The notes under the pieces were generated by a model. That model did not search any database. It saw only the letters and a program-made list of their open reading frames with translations, and was not told where the DNA came from. Shown here piece by piece: positions 49,021 to 63,390 of a DNA stretch of 64,000 nt. The translations under genes were made by a program, and so were the position numbers. The DNA lies in NCBI GenBank assembly GCA_023159155.1, contig JAJNNX010000022.1:726892-790891 (forward strand), given 5' to 3'. Every line of letters begins with the position of its first letter. Position 1 is the stretch's first letter. Source of the DNA: Ustulina deusta. Taxonomy: Eukaryota > Ascomycota > Sordariomycetes > Xylariales > Xylariaceae.

Positions 49021-51037
49021 AACGCTAGATATGTGCCCGTTGAGATGTGAAAATTTATAATTTTGGGTCCAGTCCTTTCGTATCCCGGACTGAGGCTCTA
49101 GGAACGCCTTGATGTGAATAAATACCTCCTCAACCCAGTTTTTAGTATGTTTCGCGTGGTAAATCCAAAAAACCAAGCAAATAACTCAGAAAATAATAGG
49201 GGGCGAAAGTCTGATTGTTTAGTTCCCCGGTGAGACAACCGCCATGGAGAGAATGGTAGCAACGCTTACAAAGGCACCTGGGAACTTTTTCACTCTTACA
49301 ATGCTACTTGTATTGCGTTTTCCTGAGCCCGTTTTATAGATCCTAAAGGAAATTATTCACTAAAGCGTGGATAAAAGTAATTAGTGCCTTGTCAACGGAC
49401 GGTAGGCTACGGCGTCCGAGAGGGGTAACTGTTTAAAAACGATTTTTTGCTTACTAGGTATACCCCAATATATTAAGAAGCCAAAGGTTTAAACCGCTTT
49501 AGTATATTTTAATACAAATATATAGTATAAGCATAGATTTTATTTATAATATTTAATAATAAATTAATTTAAACTTAATTAAACTTATATATTTTTGTTT
49601 AAATTTTATTTTATTTAAAAAATATATATCTGCTTTTATTAACTTTATAATAGCTTATATTATTAATTATTAAGCGCTTATCTATATAGTGCTATTTATT
49701 AAAGCTTGCCTTAATTATAAAGTTTTATTATAAAATATATATTTTATTTTAGCTATTATTATTAATTTTACTAATAGTTTACTAATCTAACTTATAACTA
49801 AAAAAGCTTTAATTTAATTTATATGTTTTATTTTAATACTTGCTTTAACTGCACTTAGAGCTATATTTTAACCGATTATACTTAAATAAATAAATTATAT
49901 TTTTATACTTGCGCAATCGAACTAATAATAAAATATTATATTAATAAATAAAATAAAACAAAAAATAATTAATAATATTATAATTAATATATTTATTAAA
50001 TTTAAAATAGTTAATTTAATTAATACTTTTATATATAAAGTTATTAAAAAAATTAAATAAATAAAAGTACTATTAGCTTATAATATTTTAATTAATTAAG
50101 TTTTTAATAATTATAAAAAACTTATTTAATACTTAAAATTAAACTAAACAATTTTAAACCTATATATAATTAATTAATTTTATAAATTAGTTATATTTGT
50201 TATAATAAACAATAAAAGCTTTATTATTAAATTTAATATAAATTTTTTATAACTTATTTAGCTTGCAAATATTAAAACTGCAAGTAATAATACTACAAAA
50301 AATAAGTTTGCGGTTAATTTTTATTATTTTTAATAAGTTTTTTTTAATTAGTTTTTTATAAAAGCTAAAAAAAGTAAAAAATGTTAAATTAAAGCTTTTT
50401 TTAAGTTATTATTACTTTTAATAAGCTTAAAAACTAAAAAAAAAACCTAAAATTAAAAATAGATTAATTTTAATTAAGCAAAAATTAGTTATTACTAGTT
50501 ATTTTTTAAGCTAAATTAAAAAAAAACTAACTAAAACTAAGCTAGAGCTAGTAATACTTAATATAGTAGAACTATAAATATTTTTAAATAAACTAATTAA
50601 AAACGAACTAATTTTTAATAACTATTTATTTAGCTTAATATTACTAATTATAAATAAAAAGAAATATAAATATTTTAGCTTATTTTTTAAAATATAAAAT
50701 ATAGCTAAATAAAGCTTTATAGTTAATATTAGCAAAACTTAATCTAATTTATAAAAATAAAGTTTATTTTAAATATTTTTATTACTAAGTTTTTTTTTAT
50801 TATAGCTTTTGTATTAAATTATAAAATATATAAATAGTTTTAATTAAAATATATATTTTTAAGTTTAAAACTAATTATTAACTTTATTATTTATATTAAA
50901 ATTAAATAAATTTAATAAATAAATTTTATTAGTTTAAAGCTTTTATTTAAGTTTGTTTTAATTTTTTATAAGCTTTTTTAGTTCTATAATTTTTAGTATT
51001 TTTTTTTATAAAATATATTACCTTAAATTAGACTATA
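49021..51037. other. Transition from the gene island to AT-rich sequence, no gene seen
   Basis: Island-like composition persists to about 49480, then G+C collapses. 49500-51037 is stop-dense with A-rich runs on the plus strand near 50380-50700, probably a decayed element that hosts RT3. No domain is readable. Confidence 0.5.
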
Positions 51038-51042
51038 ATTAT

Positions 51043-51329
51043 TGGAATAACTAGCATTGGTTATAACCATATTGTGCACCTGCGCATCGCACAAATAAAC
51101 AGATATCTTTGTATAGAGACTATCGGCTATAAGGACCTCATTTCTCCTTATTGTTTTAGCTCGTACGCTAGCAGAATTCTTTCCTTAAAAGGAATTCTAT
51201 CTTATATAAAACATTCTTTTTTTTTTTTTTTTTAGTACAAAATTTAAATATAATACAATATAGTACATTCTATTAATATATATTTATTTATTTTTATATA
51301 TAATATTGTATATAGCCTATTTAATACTA
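51043..51329 (+). repeat. RT3 5' LTR
   Basis: 287 bp, the better-preserved copy at its 5' end (keeps gtgcacctgcgcatcgcaca near 51073-51092). Confidence 0.85.
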
Positions 51330-54300
51330 ATTAATAGTTACTAAAGCACTTTTAATTTAACTATAAAAATACTACAAATTAGCAAAAATAAAAACAAAGC
51401 TAAGCTTTTTATAAATACAAAAAACTTTATATTACACTTTATTTTTTTATTATATAACAATTATTTTTTCTAACTAGTTAATATATATTGTTTAAAAATA
51501 AAACAAATATAACTTTTTTTTTTAAACTAACAAAATATTTACTTGTTATATAAAAAACAAAAAAATCTATTTTTTTATTACATAATATAACCTTTTTTTT
51601 TGGACTAACAAAATATTATATAAAAAAAAAAAAATAGCACGTAATTATACTACTTTTAACCATATTGTTATATAATAACTAAACAAACTTTTTAATTTTT
51701 TTTTTCTTTTTATTTTACTATAGTATAAAAAGCACTAAGTACTTTAGTAAAATCTATTAAGTTATACTTAAATTTTATATATAAAAAACTTGCCAAAAAT
51801 ATTAATATTAATATAAAAACTATATAAAACTATATTAACTTTAATTTTTAAAATAAAAACTTTAATAAATTTTATATAAATAAAATTATAATAAATATAT
51901 AGTTTATTTATTAATTTGTTAAATACTAAAACATAAAAAGGTCTGGATAGTTATTCTAAAAAATATTTAAAAAAAACTTTAAAAAATAAATAGTAGATCA
52001 TTTTTATACGATTTATTAAAACATACGTACAAAGTTTATAATAATAGTTAAAAAAAAAAGCATATAAAAACTAGTTAAAAAAAACGCAGCTTATAAACAA
52101 TTTATTATAATTATATAAAGCAAATTTAAAATTGTTAAATCTTTGGGATTTCTAACCTAAACAGCCCAAATACTTATTATATAATAACTATTAGTTTTTT
52201 TTATACCTAGTTAATAACTCCGAGCTATTTTTTAAAAAACTTTTTAGTTTATCCTAACCTTTTAACCTATTATATAAATAAAACTAAAACTAAAAATCAG
52301 ACAACTAGAACTTATATAGCCTAAACTAATACCTATCTAAAATATATAATTCTAACCCTATAAAAACTAAAACCTTAAGCATATATAACTAACTATAAAA
52401 ACCTAATATATACTAGAAATAATATATAATTATATACTAAAAGCAAGCTATAAACCAAACTTCTAACTAGTATATAAATATCTTATAGTCTATAACCTTT
52501 TTTAGACCCTTATACTACAAACATACCTTTATATAATATTAAAACTTATATTAAATAGCCTTTTTTTAGATTTATTTCTTATAAAAAATATATAAAACAA
52601 ACTATTTTTGTCTAAAAAATATACTGTTTTCCTAAAAATATAAAAAAAAAAAAAAAACTATATAAGCTGTTTATATAACCTACTTTATAACAAAGCACGC
52701 TTATTTATAAACATTTATTAATAGTTTAAAATAACAAAAAACTAATATTACGCTATATTCTTAAGTATTTTAAAAAACTTTATAAAAAAATATTATATAT
52801 ACTATATTAAACTAAAAAAAATATAATATAAAATCTATTATATAATAAATAATCACTTTAATAATAATATAAACTATAATTAGTATTAGGCTAATTAGAC
52901 TTTAATTATATTTATATAAATAAATAAAAAAAACCTAAAATTAGTACTGCACAAAGTATTAAAACTTATAATTAATAAACTTATAAAAGTATAGCAAACA
53001 TTTAGCACAAATTACTAAAAAAAAATCTAACTAAGTATAACTATTATATAAGCGTATTAAAAAATACTTAAATTAGCTATAATACTTATACTTTAGAAGC
53101 TAATATATAAAAGTTTTTTTTTTAATTTTTAAACATATATTCAAATAGTAATAAACAATATACTAAAACATTTTATATAAAAAAATAATAATATTTATTT
53201 TACTAATAGAAAATATAACCAAAGTTATTATATAAAAAGCTACTAACCTAAATTTCCTAAATTATTAAATAAGCTAAACATATAACAAAACTACTTAAAG
53301 AACTAGAACTTTAAAAGTAACTATATAAATAAAAAATACTTTATATATTAAAAAAAAAAATATTAATTAATAAAACATATTTCTTAAAAATAGGCTTGTA
53401 CAAAAAACTAGTACTTTAACTCGTACAAAATAATATATAATATTAAACCTATACTTAAAGAATTCTTAATATACCTAACAAAATATAAAAAATACCTAGA
53501 ATCAAACAAAAGCAATAAAAATATAAACAAAAAATTCGAAAGCTAATCTACCTAATTCCTAATAAATAATATATTTATATACTGTACAACTAAAAAAAAC
53601 ATCTAGAACTATAAAACGGATATCTTATTTAACTAGTTTACTTTAAGTAACTAGTATTATATGGAATACTAAAACAAACTATAGAATATAAGCACTTCGA
53701 ACTACTTAACAGTAAAAAAAATATAACTAAAAGCTTATATTAAATTATATTTTTATATAAAAATTAACTAAATACTAAAAACTGTATATATTAGATTTAG
53801 TAGTAATAATATAATTTTAACTATAAATACTGTACAAATAAAAAATACCTTTAGTACAATAATATACTATATTTTAAACAGCCTAATACTATTTTTATTT
53901 TTCTTAAAGAATGCTAATCGCCTATAAATATACTTTAATAATATAAAAGATATTATTATATAAAAAAACAGCAAAACTATTTTTATTATATATAAATAAA
54001 AATACCTATTTTTTAATATTGGACTATATAAAACTAGCATATTCTTTATAAAAATAGAACTATAATAGCTTTACTGCTAATTTAAACATTTTTGTATAAA
54101 AAAACTATACAAAATATTTAGTTATATAAGGCATAATATTAACTATTTAATTTTAAAAAAAATCTAAAAGTTCTGCTATTATTGCTAGTTATATAAATAA
54201 ATACTTTAATGTTTTAAATTTTTAATTAAAAATAATTATAATTTTAATTATAAAATAATAATTAATGCTATATAAATAAATAATAAATAAATCTTTTATA

Positions 54301-54359
54301 TAATTAATACTGCTATATTATTCTAAGCAATAATATTTTTTAAATTAATATTTATACAA
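51330..54359 (+). pseudogene. RT3 gag, reverse transcriptase and RNase H region, decayed
   Basis: Stop-dense, A-rich plus strand between the 5' LTR and the integrase. By element order it should hold gag, protease, RT and RNase H. No domain could be read with confidence; Cys/His text near 53590 may be a zinc-finger remnant. Confidence 0.5.
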
Positions 54360-54910
54360 AATACTTAAAAAGCGCTATATAAATATTAGATTAATATATA
54401 CTAAAAACCCCCTAATAATATTATATATAACCTAAATATAAATTTTTTGTTTGAAAAGTTTTAAAACTAAACTAAAATTATAAACTTTTAGTATTGCGTA
54501 ATATTTATTAAAGCATACTAAATAATAAGCAAAATTAAAAAAGTATATAGTTTATTCTGCTATATATATAATATATTAAAAACTAAAATTAATTATTATA
54601 TAAAAAATAAATTAATTTTATAAATAATAATTAAAGCTTTAAATAATACTGCTAGACTAAATAGCTTTATACTAACCCTTCTAATCTTTAAAGCATACCT
54701 TAAAATTAACTAGAACTTACTTTTTTTGCTTAATATTATATAAAAAGCAAAAGCTATAAAAAAAGCTATAAAAATATTATATAAAAAAAAAGCAAAAATT
54801 AAAATTAACTATATGATTAATTAGTATAACAAACCAGTTTTATATAATATACTATTGTTTTTTTTCTAAAACAAAATCCTAGTATAGCAAAAAAAAAAAG
54901 CTAAAATAGA
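54360..54910 (+). pseudogene. RT3 integrase C-terminal region
   Basis: Translation through stops gives NFLFEKF, VFIKAYQIISKIKKVYSL (matching the VEAHHSIGxVERxHxxLRR stretch), IIKALNNTARLNSF (AVKAVNDTAGPDGLVPTLLVFGxYP), AKAIKKAIKILYKKKAK and NYMINQYNKP. Order and spacing match one fungal Gypsy subgroup's integrase and following linker. Recognition is from memory of the family pattern. No functional residues can be relied on. Confidence 0.75.
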
Positions 54911-56936
54911 CTATATAAAATAAAATCTATTAAAAAATTAAACATAATTATTAACTTAATAAATAACTTAATATAGTTTAAATAAACCTAAATTAAGCTT
55001 TACTACTATATAACCAAAAAAATATTTTTAGATAATTAGAACAAAAAAGCAAAAAATATATAATTTTTTTAAAAGCCTAACATACAAAAAAAACAGAAAT
55101 ATTTCTAAAAAGCTATATAATTTTTTATAACTTTTGTATAACAAATTAGCTAACTATTCCTAATTTTTAAAAAAAAACAAAACTATGCCCTAGCTATTAA
55201 ATTATATAAAAACAGCATAATTAATACACCTAGCAAACTATTCAAAAAATCGGACGCTATAAAAATTAACAACTTTGTTATATAAAGCGTATTTTAATTC
55301 ATAAAATATAACCCGGCCAAATATAACAATACCTAGATTTTCAAGTCCTGGTTTATATAAAAAATCAAAAAAAAAACAACTAAACTATATAAAAAATCCT
55401 AACTTATTATATAAAGCTATAATAATAAAAACAAAGAAATAGTTCTTACCTAGTTGCCTACAATCTAGCAAATAAACTAATAATTATTTTTTATACTAGG
55501 CCTTTTTTTAATCCGTAACTTTAATATTTTAAGCGAACTCTAAAATATTATATAGGTATACGTACAATTAAAAAACAAACTAGCCAAAAAAATCTTTATA
55601 TAACTGCTATCCGAACTAAAATCAAAATATTTTAATAAAACAATTCTTTAGATTGTATAACTACTATATAGACTTATAAAATTAGGGCTATACTAGTTTA
55701 AAACGTATTACTAGTACTACTACAAAAAACTAAAAATAACTATTTTTATATATAACCTATATTTTTTATTTATAAAAAATCTGTTGTATAACTTTAATAT
55801 TACTAGCTTATAGACAAATAATATATTTAGCTTTATAACCCTAAGCTTTTTAAAAAAAAAAAAACATAAACTCTAACAAGCCAAGTTTTGCATAAAGCTA
55901 AAAAAAGCACTTCGGCAAGACTACCCTATAAAGTTCAATAATAGACAAATTATACTATTGTCCGAAAGAAAAATTACTTTAACTTAAAAAAACCAAACAA
56001 ACCAATTAAACCTAGTTAACCCTTGTATAGCTGACTTTGCCTAGCAATATATCTCACAACAAGCAAAAAAAGCATATATTAGTAATATCTACTAACTAAA
56101 AGCAGCGTACAACCTATATATTACCGCCTAAATAATAAATCCTATACCGCACAACGTTAAAAATTTAAACAAAAAAATTTAATAGCAAATAAATAACTAT
56201 AACTATAGCTTAACATTTATACTATTTAACTTATACTATATAAAACTATTTATTTTTATAAATAGATTGTTTATAAACAATATAAATATAACTTTCTAGC
56301 TTAGATTTATTATTATATTAGATATAGAGCGCTATATAAAAAAAAATTCAAGCTTTAAAATCAAAAGCAATATTATATACTAGAACTTAAATAAATATAA
56401 ACAAATAACTAAAAATATATTTATAAATAAGTTATATAGTATAGTTAACAGATTTAATAATACTATTGCCTTTTGTATAACATTCCAAAAAATTATAGCT
56501 TTGCTAAAATTACCCCTAATCTTAACTATTTTATATTTAAACTTAAAGTTGTTATATAATTGCTTAGTAAAGCTAGGTATAATATAAAAAAAGCAATTAA
56601 TAATCAATATTATATTTTTTTATAAGTTATATAAAAAAAAAAAAATCTTTAAAATATAATAGATTAATAAAAAAAATAACCCAGCTAATATATTTATAAA
56701 ACAAACGCTAAACCAGATATTAAAAACCCTTGTTTTAATAAATAAGCTAACTATATAAATCAAAACATTTATTAAATAAATATAAGAAATCATTATATAA
56801 ATATAATATTTATAAAAAAATAAAATAAAAATAATAAAAATAATATATAATATATTAACTCTAAATAAAAACAATATAAACTTTACTTTATTTCTTTTTA
56901 AATATTTATTTTTTTATTATATAATTAAAAACCTCT

Positions 56937-56946
56937 CCCCCCCCCC
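56937..56946. repeat. C10 tract in an AT desert
   Basis: Ten consecutive C following acctct. On the minus strand it is a G10-AGAGG purine tract. Confidence 0.9.
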
Positions 56947-57460
56947 TATAAAACCTTTTTTTTTATATATATAGTAACTATATTAAGCACTGTACGATTG
57001 CTACACATATATAACGTAAGCATTATCCTAGAATCTAACAATCTAGCAATAGTTATAAAATAGGAAACTACCGCAGGCCGTACAAGCATTCTATATATAA
57101 GCAGTAATAGTAATACTATATAATTAGATAAAAACTATATAAAAGTAACCCTTGTAACAAAAAATTCGTGCGATCATAAGCGTAAACAGCTTAATTAATA
57201 ATACCTAAATCTAAATATTAACTAAAAGCAGAACAGTAACCCAGGCTTTATTAGCCTACGTATAAAAAGCCAACATATTAGCAATATATATAAATATACC
57301 GTACAAAGCAAAAACAAATATTTATATTAATATATAATATAGCAAAAAAGCAATAATTGTTTAGATTGTTTATTAGTAGTAATATAATATTATATCTGGG
57401 CTCCTATTTAATAATAATAAGTATACAACTACTATTGCTAAATAGCTAGATAGTGTTTAT

Positions 57461-57493
57461 TATATAAGTATATATATATATATATATAAGTAT

Positions 57494-57524
<31 letters not shown>
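57461..57524. repeat. (TA)n microsatellite
   Basis: Nearly pure TA dinucleotides with a few interrupting bases. Confidence 0.9.
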
Positions 57525-57526
<2 letters not shown>

Positions 57527-58171
57527 AAAACAAACTAATATATAAAATAATAGATTATAAAAGCAATAAGGAATAAAAAATAGCAAAAAACTTAAATACC
57601 TTTTATGTTCAGGCTTTTCTATATATAAGCTAATATATACTTGCCTACTTCTGCGTTCCTTTTATATAAAACAATATATATTTATTTACTATTTTTATGT
57701 TCTTTTTGTATAAAATAATATATACTTGCTTACCTTTATATTCTTTTTATACAAAAGATATTTGTTAACTTGGCTATATATACATTATACTAAAAGCTTT
57801 AATTAATAACTGCCTATATAAAGCTTATTAACTAAACAAGCTAGCTAATTATAAACCTTACTAGCGCACAGATTAAAAGTACTTAGTTTAGCTTTAACCC
57901 GGATAGCTACCAAGTAACCCCTAGCCTATATATTTTTAGCTAATTATATAACTAAAACATCAGCTTTACAATCCTGCCTTTTGCAATTATATTTAGAACA
58001 AATAACTAAATAATTTAGCTATTATACGCAAAGCTAAATTGCCAATCTAATTAATACGCTTATTAAATAAAGTATTATATATATATTCTAGTTAGTTATA
58101 TAATATATAATTTTTTTTTTTTTTTTTTTATATAACAAACAGTTATAACTAAAAAAAAAAATAGCTAGTAT

Positions 58172-58457
58172 TAGAATAACTAGCATTAGTTATAACTATA
58201 TTATATACCTATATATTATATAAATAAACAAATATCTTTATATAAAAACTATTAGCTATAAAAACTTTATTTTTTTTTATTATTTTAGCTTATACGCTAG
58301 CAGAATTCTTTCCTTAAAAAGAATTCTGTTTTATACAAAACATTTTTTTTTTTTTTTTTTTAATACAAGATTTAGATATAATACAATATAATACATTCTA
58401 TTAACGCGCGTTTATTTGCTTTTACGTACAATATTATACATAGCCCATTCAATAATA
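58172..58457 (+). repeat. RT3 3' LTR
   Basis: 286 bp, partner of 51043-51329, followed by ATTAT. Confidence 0.85.
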
Positions 58458-59110
58458 ATTATTAATATTTATAAATATATAATATTTATTTTATAAATAA
58501 TATAATTAATAATAAACAATCTAAATAAAAAATAATTAAATAATTATAAATCTATATTATAACTTTTAATAAATAAGCATTTAAATTAATATTATTAATA
58601 TTTATAAGTTTTATTAATTTAGTTTATTATTTTTTATTTAAAAATATATAACAATTAATAAAATCTTTTACTAGATTAAATATAATATAAAGTTTATAAA
58701 AAATATTAAAAATAATATATAGTTTAATATATTAATTTTATATATAATAATTATTTTAAAAACATATAAATTTAAAATATTTATATTAAATAAAAAATAT
58801 AAAAATATATAATAAAGCAATATAATCTTTTTTAAATTTAAAGCTTTAAAACTTTTAATATTTAAATATATTAAAATATTTTTAATAAATATTAATATAT
58901 TTATAATTATATTTATATAAACTAATATAAATATATACCTGCTAAAACAAGGTCTAGCCTTTTTATAGTTTATTTTACTAGCTTTTAATCTATTGGTTTA
59001 GTATATTTTTATTAAATAATTAATAATTATTTTATTGCAAAAATCTATTTCGTATATTTTTATTATTATTGCTATAAATAATAAATTATATAATATTACT
59101 AGAAAATATA

Positions 59111-59170
59111 TTTATTTGTAGTTCTTTAGATTATAAAATATTTGTTTGTAGTTCTTTAGACTATAAAATA
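59111..59170 (+). repeat. 30-bp tandem repeat, 2 copies
   Basis: Copies at 59111-59140 and 59141-59170 (tttgtttgtagttctttaga then ctataaaata) differ at two positions. Confidence 0.9.
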
Positions 59171-60200
59171 AAAGCTTTTTTTAATAAAGATTGTTAAAAA
59201 TAGCAGTTAGATTAAAATGTTTTAAATAAAAAAAAATATATTATTGCTATTATTAAAGTTTTACTATTTCGATTAAATTAAATAATAAGCAGAAAATATT
59301 TATAATTTTTAATTACTTTTATATATTAAGCAAAAATTAAATATATTATAATAATTAAAAAGCTAATATAAAACTATATAATAAATTATAAATATATATT
59401 AATACTAGTATAAATTTTGAACTTATATTTTGCTAGTTTAAAATATATATTTATTAATAAAATATAGTTTGGTTTAAAGTAGGTCTAATTTTTATAACAT
59501 TAATATATTTTTTATAAATATTTTTAAATTATATTTTTATAAAATTTTTAATAAATTTTATATATTATATTATAAAATAAAGCATAATAATATTAGTATA
59601 AATATATAATAAAGTTCTAAAGTCTAAACTAATAAATTAAACTTTATATATTTTTTTTAATAGCAAAAAATGTTTATAGTTCTTGTTAATATGTTTATAT
59701 AATTTGAATTAAATATTAGTAATAAATTTTTAATTATTTATAAATTATTAAAATATTATATAAAAAAATTAAAAAACTATTATATATTAAATATTAATAT
59801 AATTATTAATTAAATAACTTATATTTATAGTATAAAATTAATAGTTATTTATTAAAATTAGGTATATGCTAGGTATAGGTTTTATTTTTTAGGATTTTTT
59901 ATTTTTTAAAACGTAAATATAAAATAGTTTGTTTAATAAATATAGCGTAACAATAAATAAAAATATTTAATATTAATTAGATTTAGGTATAGTTCTAGTA
60001 TTTTTTAATTATTTATTTTTTTTATAAATCAAGGTTAATATATATGTGCAATATTTTGTTATAGTAGTAAAGAAAAGAAAAAGTGCTATACAAAAGTAAA
60101 CAAAGTTAAATAAAAGTAGTGTAAAGTATAGGAAAAGTATATATATAAGTGTACATAGTTGAACAGGGATAGTATAAATTATAAAAAATATATACATAAA

Positions 60201-60314
<114 letters not shown>

Positions 60315-61147
60315 ATATTATTAAGTTTATATAAAATTTAAACTTATAAAATATATATATATATATAATAAAATTTTTATTAAAATAATATATTATATAT
60401 AATTTTAATATAATATTAAATTATATATATATATATATATTTTATAAGCTTGTTTTATATTTTTTAATAATATTTTTATTTTATTATTAAATAATTTAAT
60501 AAATATAAATTATATAAACTAATAATTAAAATTTTTAAATTTTTAATTAAATAAAAAATTTAAATATAATTTTTATATTTTTATAACTATTTTATTTTTA
60601 ATATTTTAAGAAAATATATTAAAATAATTTTTATAATTTTAAAAATTAATATAATTTAAAAAATTAAATTATAAATTTATTTTATATATTAAATTTATTT
60701 TATATATTAAATTTATTTTATATTTTTTTTAATAATATTTTTATTTTATATTTATATAACTTTATTAATATAAATTATATCAATTAATAATTTAAATTTT
60801 TAAAATATTAATTAAAAAAAAAATTTTTAATAAATATAAAAAAAAATTTAAATTAAAAAAAAATTATATATATATAATAAAATATTAAAAAGTTTAATAT
60901 ATTTATATATAAAGTTTTATTTATAAAAATATAAATTATTTAATATAAATTTATTTTAATTTAATATATAAATTATTATTTAAAATTATTAATTTAAATT
61001 TTTTAGAAACTTTTATTAAAATATTAATTAATTATATATATAAATAACTAAAATTATTTTTAATTATTTATATATATATATTTCTTTTAAATAATTATTA
61101 TATTAAAATAATAGTATTAAATTAATTATATATTATATGTAGTATAG

Positions 61148-61604
61148 TATTATATATTAAATAATTATAAAAAGCAAAGCTTTATTTTAAAAGTAAACTT
61201 TATATTAAAATTTAAAAAAAAAAAAAAAAAAGCTAATTTTATGAAAATATATTATAAATTTTTTATAAATAAATTAATAAAAAATATAAAGGATATAATT
61301 TAAAAATTAAAAATTATAGTTTATATAGTTTATAAATTATAGCTATACTACTAGCTACTAGCTACTATATTATAACTTATAGCTAAATTAAATATTTAGG
61401 CCTATATAAGCTTATATAGCCAGGGGCTAAGTAAACTTTTTATATTTTATATAAAAAATATATTTATTATTTTTGATATTTTTAAAGTTTTTTTTAAATA
61501 AAATACTAAATATAATATAATATATTATATAATATTTATTTTTATAAATCTATTTTATATATATTATATATATATATATATTATTTAAAATAAAATTTAT
61601 TAAT
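61148..61604. repeat. LTR-like direct repeat S, copy 1
   Basis: About 457 bp starting tattatatattaaataatt and ending aaaatttattaata. Matches copy 2 at 61646-63298 apart from the insertion there. Confidence 0.65.
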
Positions 61605-61645
61605 ACTAATTAATAAATTAACTAATAAATTTATAAATTAATAAA

Positions 61646-63298
61646 TATTATATATTAAGTAATTATAAAAAGCAAAGCTTTATTTTAAAAGCAAACTTTA
61701 TATTAGAATCTAAATATAAAAAAAAAAAGCTAATTTTATAAACCTATATTATAAGTTTTTTATAAATAAATTAATAAAAAATATAAGCAGCTATTAAATA
61801 ATTGCTAGGTACTAGCTAAATATAAGTTATATAACTTAAAAATTAAAAATTGCGGTTTATATAGCTTATAAGTTATAGCTATGCTACTAGCTACTAGCTA
61901 TTATACTATAACTATAAAATTAAAAAAATAAAGTTATATTAATTATTATATAATAATTTTAAAACTATTTGTTTAATAAAAAAAATATAAATAATATATT
62001 ATATAAAAATTAAATAAAATATATTTTAATTAATTTTTTATATAAGTTATTATATTAAACTAATTATATTATTTTATTTAATAAAACAAAAAATTAAAAT
62101 TAATTATAAAACTATTTTTATATTTTTTTTATATAATTTATATATAAAACTTTATATTTTTAATTATATTTTATTTAATAAAACTAAAAAAAAAAATTAA
62201 TTAGTTTTATATAAAAATTTCTTATATATAATATAATTATAACTATTGTTTTATTTAATAAATTAAATTATAAAATTAATTATAAGCTTTTTTATAATTT
62301 TTATTTTTTATATAACTAATTTATATAAAAAAATTTTTAAATATTTTTTTTACTTTTTATATAATAAGTATATAAAAATTACTTAAATATTTTTTATATA
62401 GCTATTTTGTTAATTTTATATAACTTAGATTAATTTTAAAATTTTTTTTTTTAATTTATTATATAAATAATTAAACAATTTTTTTTTTAGTTATTATATA
62501 TTATAATAATTAAACTTTTAGCTAAATCTTTATATAAAAATTTAGTTAAAAAAAACAATATTTTAATAAAGTTTTCGTAAAAATATATTAGTTTTATATA
62601 TTAAACTAATATAAACTTTTATTTTAAATAAATATATTAAATAAATAATAAAAAACTATTTATAATATATTTTATAATTATTATATTTAAATATATAATT
62701 AAATAAAATAAATTATATAAACTTTTTTAAAAAATATTATATATTAATAAATTTGTTTAGTTTTTTAATAATAAATTATAACTATTAAACAATTCATTTT
62801 AGCTATTTATTTATTTTTAAGCTTTTATTTAGTAGAATTTTAATTTTATTTATTTATTTAGTTATTTTTTTTTTAATTTTAATTAAATAAAAAAAGCTAG
62901 CTATAAAACTAGCTATATAAAAAATTTATTATTTTAATATTAAATAAAACTAAATTTTTATTATATAAAATATTTGTTTTAATTATATAAATTTTTATAT
63001 TTAATCTTTTATTTATATTAATTTACTAATATAATAAAAAAATAATTAGTATTAAAACAATATTACTAAATTAATTATATACTATATTTAGTATAGCTAT
63101 TTTAGTTATTTTAATAATTAAGTTAAATAATCAAGCTTATATAAATTTATATAGCTAAAAACTAAATAAACTTTTTATATTTTTTTTTAAATAAAGCGCT
63201 AAATATAATATAATATATTATATAATATTTAATTTTATAGATTTATTTTATATATTATATATATATATATATATTATTTAAAGTAAAATTTATTAATA
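61646..63298. repeat. LTR-like direct repeat S, copy 2, split by about 1.2 kb
   Basis: 61646-61911 matches the first part of copy 1 (including agctatgctactagctacta) and about 63112-63298 matches the rest. The 1.2 kb between is unrelated AT-rich sequence, likely an insertion. The copies are only 41 bp apart, so they could be tandem solo LTRs. Confidence 0.6.
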
Positions 63299-63309
63299 GT
63301 TTTAATAAT

Positions 63310-63390
63310 AATTATTAATTTAATTATTATTTTAAATATTAAAAGTTTAATTATTAATTTAATTATTATTTTAAATATTAAAAGTTTAAT
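63310..63390. repeat. 39-bp tandem repeat, 2 copies
   Basis: aattattaatttaattatta followed by ttttaaatattaaaagttt, repeated in register. Confidence 0.8.

Larger units (their letters stand above)
54911..58171 (+). pseudogene. RT3 3' interior, decayed
   Basis: 3.3 kb between the integrase and the 3' LTR, longer than expected for a simple Gypsy element, so it may contain another insertion. It includes a C10 tract (56937-56946) and a TA-rich microsatellite (57461-57524). The minus-strand ORFs at 56380-56607 and 56620-56874 are low-complexity Ile/Phe/Tyr runs, not genes. Confidence 0.5.
51043..58457 (+). mobile_element. RT3: Gypsy LTR retrotransposon, 7.4 kb, RIP-degraded
   Basis: LTRs of 286-287 bp (51043-51329 and 58172-58457) begin TGGAATAACTAGC (TAGAATAACTAGC in the right copy). 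ATTAT lies outside both ends (51038-51042 and 58458-58462), a 5-bp target-site duplication. The interior is A-rich on the plus strand. Integrase and post-integrase text at about 54360-54900 assigns it to the Ty3/Gypsy group. Every frame is broken. The CA terminus has become TA in both LTRs. Confidence 0.85.

Noticed and set aside
56380..56874. Two minus-strand ORFs rich in Ile, Phe and Tyr inside RT3
   Set aside because: Low-complexity translation of AT-rich DNA; it lies antisense in a plus-strand element.
60009..60197. 62-codon minus-strand ORF next to the AAAT run
   Set aside because: Composition-driven; no similarity visible to any protein family.
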